From Lineus longissimus (lineage: Eukaryota > Nemertea > Pilidiophora > Heteronemertea > Lineidae), in assembly GCF_910592395.1 (NCBI RefSeq), contig NC_088316.1, positions 5,768,001 to 5,828,000 of the forward strand: a stretch of 60,000 bases of DNA, given 5' to 3'. The position numbers and the translations under genes were made by a program. Of this stretch, positions 31,567 through 42,096 are shown in pieces. Position 1 is the first letter of the stretch; every line of letters starts with the position of its first letter. A model generated the notes under the pieces. The model made no database searches and was not told the DNA's origin. It saw only the letters and a program-made list of their open reading frames with translations.

Positions 31567-32865
31567 TGGGTGAGTTCACATTGCTGATTAAAATTGGTGT
31601 TAAGTGCTAGTGTAACAGATTTGTAGCAGATATGTTACACTAATTATAGATATGAACTGACTTGTGTTACGTGTGTTTGTGATGGTATTAGTGTAACTGA
31701 TATTGGGTGATTTTAAAGCAAGTTTTACACCAACCACAGAGTTAACATCAGAAATAAACTGCCCACTCGGTGTTGATGTTAAAAACAGGGGTTAGTGCGA
31801 TCTCAGTTTATAGACCGGTGTTAGTGTTACAGGCGGTGTTGGTGTTACACTAACACTGACCTTAATATCAAGGCAGTGTTATCTTGGCTAGAATTCCAAT
31901 GGGTTTTCTATTGCAACTAACACTAACCACTAGGTGTTAACACCAACGTGAGTTTATGGCTCCCACAAGGTGTCAGCAGCCATTTTCTTCTGCAAGTTTT
32001 TTAAATTGTATGAGGTCTCAGCCTACTCAGGATGAGCCAAGGCCAAAAAGGGTAGGCCTATGCAGGTATGTATAACCAAAGGATGCATTTATAAATGGGT
32101 GATTTTAAAGTAAGTGTTAACACCGAATCTTAACAAAGCTAACACTAACCACAGAGTTAACATCAGTGTTGGTGTGATCTCAGTTTATATACCGGTGTTA
32201 GTGTCAACACCATGATAAACAGGATGTTAACCTGAACCAAAAATTAGGGTGTCTATGTTAACATATATAATGTTAACATATCTGTTAACCAGATTTTAAA
32301 ACCGGTTTTAAGAAAACTTTAAGCAAAAAACTGGTATTTGACCTCCCAACATGTTCTTGGTTAAAACTGTCTTGAAACTGTCTTCAGACCGATTTAAGAC
32401 AAATTTTGAAACTCTGATAAAACTTTGGAAGTTTTAATCTGAACAGAGAGCTAAAAGTTTTGCACAAATGCACTACCAAATGTACATGGTCGGTTTTAAG
32501 TCATAGAACTTTAGACTGTACTGAGGTCAAATATCAGAATAAAACCAACAGACATGTTTGCTCTATCAGAAAGAGTTACTGTTGCTCAGAGGGGACAACT
32601 TCGAAAGAAAGCCTCCCTTCAGCGGAAAACCAATTGAGAGGCATTTGAGACTAAACCAGGGCGTGATGCATGAGAACTGGTTTTATCTTAGTTTTATCTT
32701 AAGTTTTATCTCGGTTTCAGTCTAGTCTTAATCCTAGGGCAGTTTTATGTGGTCGATATAAGACCGAGAGTTGGTTTTAAACCAGGATAAACTTAGTTTT
32801 AACTCGATTTTGTCTTAAACCCAATACTTGACCTAAGCCAAGCTGAGTTGTGAATACACCCATTG
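31564..32865. mobile_element. MITE-like element 2, abutting element 1
   Basis: It starts CAATGGGTGAGTTCACA and ends TGTGAATACACCCATTG, a terminal inverted repeat that is perfect in the copy at 43,733-44,712 (TGTGAACTCACCCATTG). It shares the CAATG base pairs with the end of element 1. TA follows at 32,866. The interior repeats GTGTTAACACTAA-like and GGTTTTAAG-like words many times, and an internal GGGTGATTTTAAAG recurs at 31,725 and 32,096. Confidence 0.72.
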
Positions 32866-32994
32866 TATTACATAGCGTTGTAAAGATTCGAGACATGTGC
32901 GTTGGCTTATTCTTCGTCTGTCATAGAATTGAAATGGGTCGCACACCGGGTGATTGACGATAACTGGTTGTTGATATGAATTACATTGACTCAC

Positions 32995-33043
32995 CAATAA
33001 ACAGAATGTGCAATGAGGTTTTCTTACGATTACTTGCACCTTG
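32995..33043 (-). CDS. Candidate 49-nt exon 2 of gene copy 1
   Basis: On the minus strand the segment lies between ATTAATTGCAG (acceptor) and GTGAGTCAATG (consensus donor). The same 49-nt segment with the same splice signals occurs at 44,837-44,885. It is open in two frames, and the joining phase to the first exon could not be fixed from sequence alone. Confidence 0.5.
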
Positions 33044-33220
33044 CTGCAATTAATTTCATCGCCTCGTCTTTAAAGTAATTAGTGTCGAAACATCGAACCT
33101 GAAGTCTCCAAAATATTACTTTGGAAAGGATACGGGTTATTGGTGTAACAGTGGATATTCTCAGGATAGTCACTCGCTTGGTTGTGAGACTTCCTTTGGG
33201 TGCAACAGCAAAGGATTTAC

Positions 33221-33539
33221 CAACACATACATGTACTTTCTTCAGCCACATCCAGACGTTTATCTCCCCGGCTCTGAATGAATACAGCTCACATGTTTCC
33301 CCAAGTGGTTGAAAGTTGAAGCTCGGTGATCGCTCCTCTAGAGATGCTCTAACTGAACATTGTAACAATGAGCGGGCGTATGACTTGTTGGAAGATGAAT
33401 AGGCAGAATTTGGTCTTGATTTTTGGAATTGTTCAGAAATGATTCCAGATTCACAGGTGCCGCATAGATAAAACGCAACAATGTAACACATCAATTGTTT
33501 CTTAATTTCAGACAAGATGCTGGTTACATAAAGAGCCAT
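33221..33539 (-). CDS. Candidate first exon of gene copy 1: signal peptide and PAN/Apple-like domain
   Basis: The minus strand starts at the ATG at 33,539. A hydrophobic stretch (MCYIVAFYLCGTCESG) looks like the core and end of a signal peptide. It is followed by a PAN/Apple-type pattern: SLLQCSVRAS, then SFNFQPLGETCELY, with the usual Cys, SFN and CEL positions. PAN domains bind proteins or carbohydrates in secreted and surface proteins. Possible donors are GTAAAT at 33,220 and GTACAT at 33,236. Copy 2 has the same exon at 45,228-45,543 with about 85 percent identical residues by eye. That this exon belongs to the same transcript as the terminal exon is inferred from order, strand and co-duplication. 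Confidence 0.6.
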
Positions 33540-35140
33540 ACTTTACGTGTTCACTTAAGCCTTTTAGTTTGGTTATAAGACCAGACCCAGGACATCATTT
33601 TCCATTACAACGCATCGCTCATACTTGAGTTGAAACTGGTGTGAAAGTTTGAAATGTCCTGGGATAAGATATCCCAGGGAACAAAGGATTCTGCTGTGCC
33701 ATTTTAGACCCTGAGGTATTGACAGTCATGGCCAATACAGAACAAGATATCATGAACGGTCAGAATTTGATAGGGCCGGACGTGTTTCCGAGGGGACCCT
33801 TTCTACTTCTCAAGTATCTAGATGGTTTTACACCATTTTCTACACTTGGGTTCACTCGAATTGATACTGGGCCGGTATCATAACTCTTTTATTCCAGCTC
33901 ATATGTCAAAACGTCGTGTCATATGAGGGGTTTTATTCATTTCCAGTTAATTATATAGAGCAGAAGTGAGAACTTTGTTGCAATGACGTTTAGCTGGGCG
34001 AATATCATGATATAATAGTGGGATATGGTATGCTCTTTCAAAGAAATCTATTCTGAGGTTTTGACGATCGTTTGTGCATCCATACGGTGTCTTCAACTCC
34101 TACGAACCAGTAATGTGCGACAATTGAACGTCTGGCTTCTGTCCTAAATAATCTCCAGCCAACCGAGGCGGGGTACCAGATCTCCAAAATATAGTTGCTC
34201 GATATATTACTCAAAGCAAGAACTCTTGATGGGTGCAAAAACAATGTCAGCTTCAATGTAAATTATCCTAAACATCTCAGGCAGCACTGATGGGTGACGA
34301 AAGAACTCGTGAAGGCAAAGTCTTCCATTCCGCCATAACCCGTTAGAACTAGTATAGCGAAGGAACGCAAATTAAACGAGATGGTAACTTGACGGAGTGA
34401 TTGATCTGATAATCGATATCATCTGCAACAAAATGAAAAACAGTACAAAGCCAACATTGCAGCTTGCTGCTAACACTTTTCAACAGGCATGGGGCAAATT
34501 TGTAAAGTTATATACATGTACTCCATAATTTATTCACTGACATAGATCCTAAGCTGCCCCAGCATGCTTGCTTTCAAACACAGATCTATAGATCCATGAC
34601 GCTAAAAATTACTAGTATCCGAGCGCAATTTTTGTATGGTAGCATTTTGATCGCAATTTATAATGATACATTTCATATTGTGGTATCGTCTTAAACAGTG
34701 TTGAAGGAGGAAAGAGCAGGAGCCTTGGGTTCAATTCTGGTAGATTCCAGGGGACTGATATGCACATAGAGATAAGGAACAGAGCTTGGTTCTGGCGTAA
34801 TCAGTGTTTATCTACTGTGAGATAGTCGAGACACCTATTGGCGTCACCACGTAACCTTATCTTAATTTTTTTTTCTTCCCATAGAGTCTCTTTAACTAAA
34901 AACAAAGTTTAGATTTCATCGATATCATTTGAACTAATTAGAGGTCACGACGGTATTTCATTAGCAATGTCACTACTCCCCTGTCTAAATCGTATTACAC
35001 TCGTCAACCCCTGTCAATCAGAATTGGTGATGTCAAATAATTCGATCAGTGATTGCATTAAGGTTGCTTCATGGCCGACCCATTCAGTGCTGAAGGTAAA
35101 GCAACCACAATGAAGATAATGGAAAGCATTTGAGCTGCAT
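33540..35140. other. Upstream flank of gene copy 1, duplicated at 45,544-47,340
   Basis: The sequence is shared with the region upstream of copy 2 up to about 34,760. It includes a short hairpin (GTCCTGGGATAAGATATCCCAGG near 33,656) and the words GCAGCACTGATGGGTGACGA and GACGGAGTGATTGATCTGAT. Copy 2 has extra insertions. No gene was recognised; the promoter of the gene should lie here. Confidence 0.5.
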
Positions 35141-35905
35141 TTTTAAAGAAAATACGAAAAGAAACTACCACAATCGCTAGAACTAAAAACGGCTCTACCG
35201 CATTTCCGAGGTCGTACGGCAAAGTTCACTCTTTCACTATTTTGGAAAGTGAGCTTGAAATTGTTAAAATTGTAATCTTTGCTCTCAAAGCCGTGCATGG
35301 TACAGGTCCAACTATCTTTGGCTTCCACTCCACGGATCGAGACAAGACACAAGAGCTCATGATCACTCAGCTCCTACCTAGGAGTGGAAACGATCGAAGA
35401 AAGTAACTGCCGGGGATAGGGCTTTCGGAGTCTGTGCACCGTGGCTTTGGATTGCACTGCCTATACTTCTTAGACGGATTGATTGTTTTATCAGTTTTAA
35501 GAATAATATTAAGATCTTTTTACGGAGTCTTTTAAAAATTACATGAATTGTTTTAAAAGTGTTTTAAAGGGAGACTATATGCAGGAGCAGAAGGGCTTAT
35601 TTGGCCATCTCCAGGTGACTATACACTGTAAGGGCCCTGGGTCATGTCAGATTCAACACTAAATGTATTCCTCGTACAAGCGTCAAGCATTTCGACATAC
35701 TGTGAGATGTGAGAGACCCCTATTGGCGACTTTGTGTAACGTTATCTTGCCTTCCTACATCTAGCTGCTGCCTATATTATTGTCCCTTTAAAGTGTCGTT
35801 TTTTTATGTTTGTCATGTGTATTTATCTCTAAGTTTGTATAGCGCCACTGACAATTGATTTTTAAGTGGCGCTTTATTAAAATAAATTATTAACATTATT
35901 ATTAT
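35141..35905 (+). pseudogene. 5'-truncated CR1-like LINE: RT C-terminus and 3' UTR
   Basis: Translation in shifting frames gives FALKAVHGTGPT, then TAGDRAFGVCAPWLWIALPI, the usual last block of CR1/L2-type reverse transcriptases. The 3' end has the hairpin AGCGCCACT...AGTGGCGCT and an ATTATTATTATC tail at about 35,885-35,910. It matches the copy ending near 57,330, which has lost about 185 bp in the same area. Several frameshifts and stops make it dead. Confidence 0.85.
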
Positions 35906-36786
35906 CATTATCGATAAGAAATCGACACAGCACAACTGGTCTTGAATCACGATTACACACAAGCAAAAAATACGCATTTCAAATGATGAAATGATATTTT
36001 ATATATGTGATGAATTACTTTTTTACGGGACCTGGGCCATTGGGAACTTGTGATTTCGTCTTAAAGCACCATTGGTATTATTAAGGGCAATATTACCCAG
36101 CTGTCGGCTGCCCAGTCTGCACCTCTTATTCTACGTTTACATGTAGTTTCCATCAACAAATTGCAAATCTTCATGAATGATCGCGCTTTTCCGACGATAA
36201 TGGAAAGCACGTTGCGTTGTATAGCGGGGTGACGTAAACTCGGATCTTAATTCAGCCCTTAGTTAACACTACGAACACCAACTCCCCTTTTTCTCTCGGA
36301 AAACTCTCGAAATCTGCATCGGTCACGAAATCTCTCGTAAATCACCCGTAAAGTGCTGGGAATTGAGAATAAGGTGTGTTTAATATGAAGAAAATGGTGA
36401 AGTTTCAGTCCAATTAGCTTAATACTTATGTGGTTTTGAGGCTCCATTCAACCCGCCGTGGTTAGAAAGCTGACTCGCGGGTTAAAAGCCGTCAAAACTA
36501 ACTCAGATCCCCAACCCTGAAATGGTCATGCATAATGTGCAGCGAAAATTTCATGGCTTGACAGGCTAGGATAGGTCTAGTGGGCTGTGAATGCGTTCCT
36601 CCCAGATTACGTCTCGGAAAAAGTTATGAGCATGTAGAAAGTACCAATTTAAAGGGGAAAACGGTTTTACAACTTTATTACAGGTACGTGACCAACAGGA
36701 AGCTTCCTCAGTGACCATGACCACGGATGTCATGCGTTGCAGGCACACGTGACTCAAAGTTGCGGTCCCAAATTCTGGGGAGGTTG
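35906..36786. other. Duplicated flank, matches 57,336-58,290
   Basis: Words such as AAGAAATCGACACAGCAC, TTTCAAATGATGAAATGATA, TAATATTACCCAGCTGTCGG and GAAGTTTCAGTCCAATTAGC recur in order at 57,336-58,110. Together with the LINE it forms part of the segmental duplication. No gene was recognised. Confidence 0.65.
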
Positions 36787-37130
36787 TGACAGCAACCTTA
36801 ACTTCTCACTCGAATATCGGTTGACTTGAGAATCAGGCCTCCCCAGCCAACAAGCTGGGGAAGACGATTGATTTTACCTAACTAAAAATATTTCTCCTTC
36901 TTCTTGTTCTTCTCACCTCTGTAGCCCAAACAGATAAGAGTTTTTCAATGAAATTTGACACACATGTCATTTGGGGGATATAAGCGAATATGGATTGCCC
37001 TTTTATCATTGATTTTATGGCGAATTTTGGCCAAATTCGGACAAAAAATTGTTTCTGGACAACTCCTCCGTAACCGCTTGGTGCAGGAGCGCTGAAACTT
37101 TCAGGGATGATAGTTGTGCATCTGGGATCT
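36787..37130 (+). repeat. Dispersed repeat copy A with CCCCAGC hairpin
   Basis: The sequence is shared with 38,279-38,640. It includes GACAGCAACCTTAACTTCTC, a CCCCAGC-CAACAA-GCTGGGG hairpin (about 36,842-36,861) and TTTTTCAATGAAATTTGACA. The hairpin near one end followed by GAAGACGATTG recalls the hairpin-bearing 5' ends of the Helentrons in this window, so it may be a Helentron-derived fragment. This is inference. Confidence 0.65.
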
Positions 37131-38278
37131 GTGCATCTGGGAATGCATGCAATCGACGGCCTCTACTTGCCATTAGAACCACTAGCGGTCAGGTTACATC
37201 AGTGACATCACCAAATTACAATTTAATGACATCTTATTAGTCGAGATAATCAACAGCTACCCAAACATAAGCCAATCCGAGATGACCAATCCAGACAATG
37301 ATTAGTAGTTTATTTAAATGACGTGGCAAAGTACGTATACTTACCTTGGGAACATGAAATCCACAGGGGCTGGGTGCACTGATAAAAGCTTCATGGAGCT
37401 GAATCCCATTAATAATGCACTCTGAAGTGAGTGCGGGGCCCTAGGCCCAAATGGTTGCGAATCGACCACTTACGAAGATGGGAGAGTGTGAGACTTCCTC
37501 ATCACAGACACTATAGATGTGCAGTGCCAAAGCCAGTCCCAGACAGTGGACACCAAGGAAATAATAACGATGTTGACGTGGCAATTTGGTGTCCACTGCG
37601 CCTGCCTCTCCGGTTTCACGTATCTTCTTTAGGCACACAGGTTAAACTTTTAACCATCTAGACCCACTTTTTGCCAACTGCTTGGCTCAGACCGCCCTTC
37701 AGCAGGCCATACTGCCTGGATGGACTGACCAAGATCTACTCTAGGTCATCAAGGGGAGAAATTGACTCCTTGCGGTCCCGCTATCAGGATACCTCTGTAT
37801 ATCCAACCGTATTTCTTTGTCGCCACACGCATCTGATGAGTCTCTCTTGACGAAACCGCATTTCCTGCACCTTCATGACCTATCAGGCACACATGGTTGC
37901 TTCATACCATCAGTGCACGGTGCCCAGTAGCCGAAATCCTTCATTTTGGTCCTCTCTTGTTGCCATGAGCAACAGAGCATGCAGGCTCAGACTACGATGT
38001 CACTGATGACGTCACAAGGATGTCATGACGTCATCATGATGTCATGACGTCGGGTCAACAATCACAGCTGTCAGACAGTCCCCGAATGATCTCTTCATTC
38101 AGTTGCGGTTATGCAGGCGCTGTGGACACCAAATTGCCACATCAACATCAAAGATTAGTAGTTTAGGTCTCATTCAGTTTCGTGTACAAGTAGGCCTACG
38201 TGTGCATTAGTAATTGGATTCTAGTGCATGTAAAAATCTTTGTTAAGATATTAGCTAATATTCTCACTAAACCCCTGT
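37131..38278. repeat. Non-genic segment with nested inverted repeats
   Basis: GGCAATTTGGTGTCCACTGC (about 37,580) is inverted at about 38,120-38,142 (GTGGACACCAAATTGCC), with arms of about 37 bp and 550 bp between. A third copy, CAGTGGACACCAA at about 37,543, forms a local hairpin with the first. A 13-bp direct repeat GATTAGTAGTTTA occurs at about 37,300 and 38,155. Two perfect TGACGTCA palindromes are at 38,007 and 38,026. It is probably a MITE with internal rearrangement. Confidence 0.55.
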
Positions 38279-38640
38279 TGTGGCAGCAACCTTAGCTTTT
38301 CACTCGAATGTCGCTTGACTTGAGAATTAGGCTTCCCCAGCCAACAAGCTGGGGAAGACGATTGATTTCACGAAACAAAAAAAAAATTCTTCTTGTTCTT
38401 GTTCTTCTCACCTCTGCGGCCCAAACAATTAGGAGTTTTTCAATGAAATTCGACACACATATCAGTTGGGGGATATGAGCGGATATGGCAATGTCCTTTT
38501 TGATCATTGATTGCTTAATATGCATCCATTGATTTATGGCTAATTTTGGCAAAATTCTGACAAAAATTGTTTCCGATCAACTCCTCAGTAACCGCTTGGC
38601 GATGGAGCGCTGAAACTTTCAGGGATGATAGTTGTGCACG
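38279..38640 (+). repeat. Dispersed repeat copy B with CCCCAGC hairpin
   Basis: Second copy of the repeat at 36,787-37,130, about 85 percent identical by eye. It has the same hairpin (CCCCAGC-CAACAA-GCTGGGG) and the same order of landmarks, ending at GGGATGATAGTTGTGCA, after which the two copies diverge. Confidence 0.7.
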
Positions 38641-39783
38641 TTTGTTTTATGTTTTTCCAGTTATTTAACTAATTTGCATAATAACGAGTTCCATTGTTTT
38701 TTACCTCGTAAGCTCGCAACTCACTTATCATTATTGCTATTGTCAAGACATTTTCAGGGAAGATGGATCAGATAGTTTGTATAACTTTAAATCCAGGAAA
38801 AGTTTGCTTCGTTCATGAGAAAACCATCTTGACCCTCGATGCATTATCATTACCCAGCTTTCAGACAACGCGCGTCAAAATGGGCGGAGGACATCGAGCA
38901 AAACCGCTGGAAATTCAATATGGAGATAACGAGCACTCTTGTTGATTTAGGTCAACTCCATACAGTCATGTACATGTACATGCTTTTTCATGGATTATTG
39001 ACCAAAACCTGAGTTTAGTAACAGAAATTGAATCGAGAGCGGGAAGTCGGCCATTGTTAAATGTGCGCATATAAATTCGAATATGACGTCACTGCTCTCT
39101 GATTGGCCAACATGTTGTAACCTCTCCGGCTCGCCAAAGAGGGTAGTATTTTTGCCCTGTTTGGCAAGCCCGGCCAATGTTCCGGAGTTGGAATGTTGTT
39201 GTTGACTTTAAAATGTCCAGATAACTCAAGTCTTGCTGACACTCTTCAGATAACTCGGACCAAACTGAACAAAATGTGTTCCTTTAGCATGAGATTCGAC
39301 TCGGTCTCTAACAGCTTTTTGACCATTCAGAGAACTAGAAATACCAGCCTTTATTTTTAAACTTGTGTTCATACAAAATGTCATACAATATAATATGTCT
39401 TTCGGACTTATGGTACTACGGACTTATCGGACGTCGGACTTGTGGGATGACGGACTTGGAGGGGGGGGGATTGTCTCATAACTCCGATATCGCACTTGTG
39501 TTCTTTTGTGTCAGAATGAAGTAGCGCCAAACACCTTTTTCCAGGGATAGCAGCGGTATCCTCTTTGCACCCAAGTTATTTTTGTTCTTGCGATGGAGGG
39601 GGGGGGGGGGATCAGGTATTTTCAAGCCATACCTGACACTTTTGTGTACTCAAAAAGCATAGATATACATGCATACATAGTATATTGACATGCTACATGT
39701 ATATTTACTTTTTATTACATCATTGTATACAGTACTACAAGCCTATGCAGTGCACAAGTGCCTACAAGATGAATCATCAATGT
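38641..39783. other. No gene recognised; short tandem and poly-G tracts
   Basis: A few degenerate repeats of CGGACTTATCGGACGTCGG type lie at 39,405-39,460 and are echoed, inverted, at about 58,500-58,610. Poly-G runs are at about 39,463 and 39,598. No other structure was seen. Confidence 0.45.
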
Positions 39784-39792
39784 TCCATTGAT

Positions 39793-40372
39793 GCTGAAAG
39801 GGTGGATGTCGTCCTGGGTGCCGACAAATGGTACCCAGGTTCGAGATCGACTGGACAATAAGCACCCTGGGTGCCATTACACTAGATAAACAGCACCCAG
39901 CTTCTTTTTGCCTGGCTTACGGCTCTTAGGGACGACGTTTCTTGCAATCTCGTTTTATCTCGCGCCGTGGTACTTGCGGAATTAGCAGTGCTCGAAATAA
40001 AAAGAACAGATAAACAGATAAAAACGCGTTTAGGGTTATAGGTCTTTGAAAGCACATTTCGGATATATCCCTCCTATATACCTTTTCTGAATAAATCATC
40101 CGAAATGAGCTTTCAAAGACCTTTAGGCCTAAATGCGTTTTTTTCTATTTATCTGTTCTTTTTATTTCGCGCATTGCTAATGCCACAAGTACCACAGCGC
40201 GAGATAAAACGAGATTGCAAGAAACGTCCTCGTCCCTAAGATCCGTAAGCCAGGCAAAAAGAAGCTGGGTGCTATTTGTCTAGTGTAATGGCACCCAGAG
40301 TGCTTATTGTCCAGTCGATCTCGAACCTGGGTACCATTTGTCGGCACCCAGGACGACATCCACCCATTCAGC
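39793..40372. mobile_element. MULE-like foldback element, 580 bp, with 9-bp target duplication
   Basis: The left arm begins GCTGAAAGGGTGGATGTCG and the right arm, inverted, GCTGAATGGGTGGATGTCG. The arms are almost perfectly complementary over about 280 bp and meet near 40,080, so the element is one long hairpin. Both sides carry the 9-bp direct repeat TCCATTGAT (39,784-39,792 and 40,373-40,381). Long terminal inverted repeats with a 9-bp duplication are typical of Mutator-like elements. It encodes no transposase and would depend on one in trans. Confidence 0.88.
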
Positions 40373-40381
40373 TCCATTGAT

Positions 40382-40891
40382 GGACCAATACGTAGATGGA
40401 TGATGAAGAATCCCAATATTAGGTCCATGAATTGAACCCATGGTCGTATCTACCATGGGCCCATCACTGATCGATCGATGGAATCAGTTTTAATATTTTG
40501 ACAGGCAATCAAAGAATTATCTTAGAAATGGTGAGCATTTCTTATTTTTCGGAATTCTGAAGACTGTTTCTCGTTGGTTCGTATTCTGCTACACACGTTT
40601 TTATGGGACCCACCGTCGTTGGGCCTATGGTGGAACACCACCAATGGATCGTCCATGGGCCAGCAGTGGATCTACCATGGGGATCTGTATTTAACATAGT
40701 TTGTGATGATCATCATAGATCCATCCATTGGGCCATCAATGATCCGTGCATAGACCCTTTTACCGTTTTTTTAACAACAATATCATTCGGTGGCCACTTT
40801 CGTAGTCCAAGATAACTTTGGTCCTGGAGCACCTACATTTTTACTGCCAGGGTTTGCAGCGAGATACGAAGAGAGTAGGCTATAATGATCT
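40382..40891. other. Spacer before gene copy 2, rich in CCATGG/CCATTGATGG words
   Basis: Several short palindromes (ACCCATGG, TACCATGGG, TCCATGGGCC) and an inverted counterpart of the sequence around the foldback insertion (CCATCCATTGGGCCATCAATG near 40,725) suggest the foldback sits inside an older inverted-repeat element. From about 40,785 the sequence matches that before gene copy 3 (58,843). Confidence 0.45.
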
Positions 40892-42093
40892 CTACCGCCC
40901 TAAAGAAATTTGCCGATATTTCTTGATTAGAATTTTCTTATTGTATAATATCGGCACTATGAGTAAATGGCCATTCTGATCTGTACCAAGAGAAAGATGT
41001 TTCCGTGTCAGATCATGCAAGCTGATTCCGTTAACGACAGACGTATTCATTCTACGGCTGCTGTCAATTGTTATTCTTAACAACTGTTTTACCTTGCGTT
41101 GCTTGTAGTCCCTAATAATCACTGGAATCAGTAGTGCTGTGTTGGCATAATCCCAACATGCATGGGTCGAAAACCCTACATTATGCCTTTTCAGAGCAAG
41201 TCTATGACAAAGAGACCAATGCATTCCTAATCGGGATTCATCAGTATAACAGAACACTTCAATTTTGGGCAGACATTGCTGGTACACGTATATATCTTGC
41301 TTGTACCATGAAACAAAATGATTAACGGCTCGATAAACTGTTTTGTACGATGTGACCAGCGTGACTTTTTTGAACCACAACTTCTGAGTCATTGTCTGCT
41401 TCACGATATCAAATAATAACAACTCTAGACCATATGACTTTATTCTTCTATGCCAACATCTCGACTTTTTGTGTGTCGAGACGGATGACCAGAGAAGAAT
41501 CTTCTTTTCACCTGGACATATATCTGGTCTACCTAGCTGATCATCTTCACTTGTAATCTGATAATCAACTGTGATATCTGATACCTTATTGCCTTTTATA
41601 GTGTAAAGTGCAAATTTCACTTCGAAAGCTCTCCTGCCTCTATTTCTAAACATTATAATGAGTCTATCCTGGTAACACCGAATTAGACCCACCCGCACGT
41701 GAAGGCGAAATGATATCTTCTGGTATGAACTTTTGTAGGTGCTTCTAGGATAGTAGGATTTTACAAATGTCGGCATGTTTCCTCTAAATTCTACACTGAC
41801 AAACAAAAATACTTTATGGTTTGAGCAGTATTCGATATGAAAATATCCCTTTGTACGTGTTAAACTAATCGATGTTTCTCGTATGTATTCTTCGTGCCTT
41901 GTGTTTAACTTTTCATAAAAATACCAAAACTGAACTTCAGGACGGTTGTCAATCGCACAGTGTACAATTAAAAATGGAGTCGAGTGATTAAGACATAAGC
42001 AGGTTTGAAATGTTTGAACATGTTGAAGGAAAGATGTAACTTTCAAATTAGGAATTTTTTCGACTCGAAAGTTCGCAAACAGCCGACACGGCA
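40892..42093 (-). CDS. Unrecognised gene family, copy 2: terminal exon (longest open frame of the three)
   Basis: The minus strand is open without stops from the acceptor CCCATTGCAG (AG at 42,094-42,095) to the stop at 40,892, giving about 400 codons. Residues at the start (VPCRLFANFRVEK, then SFLQHVQTFQTC, FLIVHCAIDNRPEVQFWYFYEKLN) are present only in degraded form in copy 1. The rest follows copies 1 and 3 closely (WSSVSTHKK, KVTLVTSYKTVYR, YTDESRLGMHWSLC). Against copy 1 a two-codon deletion after WSLCH keeps the frame. No known domain was recognised. Of the three this copy looks most likely to be functional. The open frame begins at a MITE-supplied splice acceptor. Confidence 0.65.
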
Positions 42094-42096
42094 CTG

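Noticed and set aside
32460-32648. Short open frame conserved between 32.5 and 44.3 kb
   Set aside because: It lies inside the duplicated MITE, and the second copy is interrupted; conservation is explained by the duplication.
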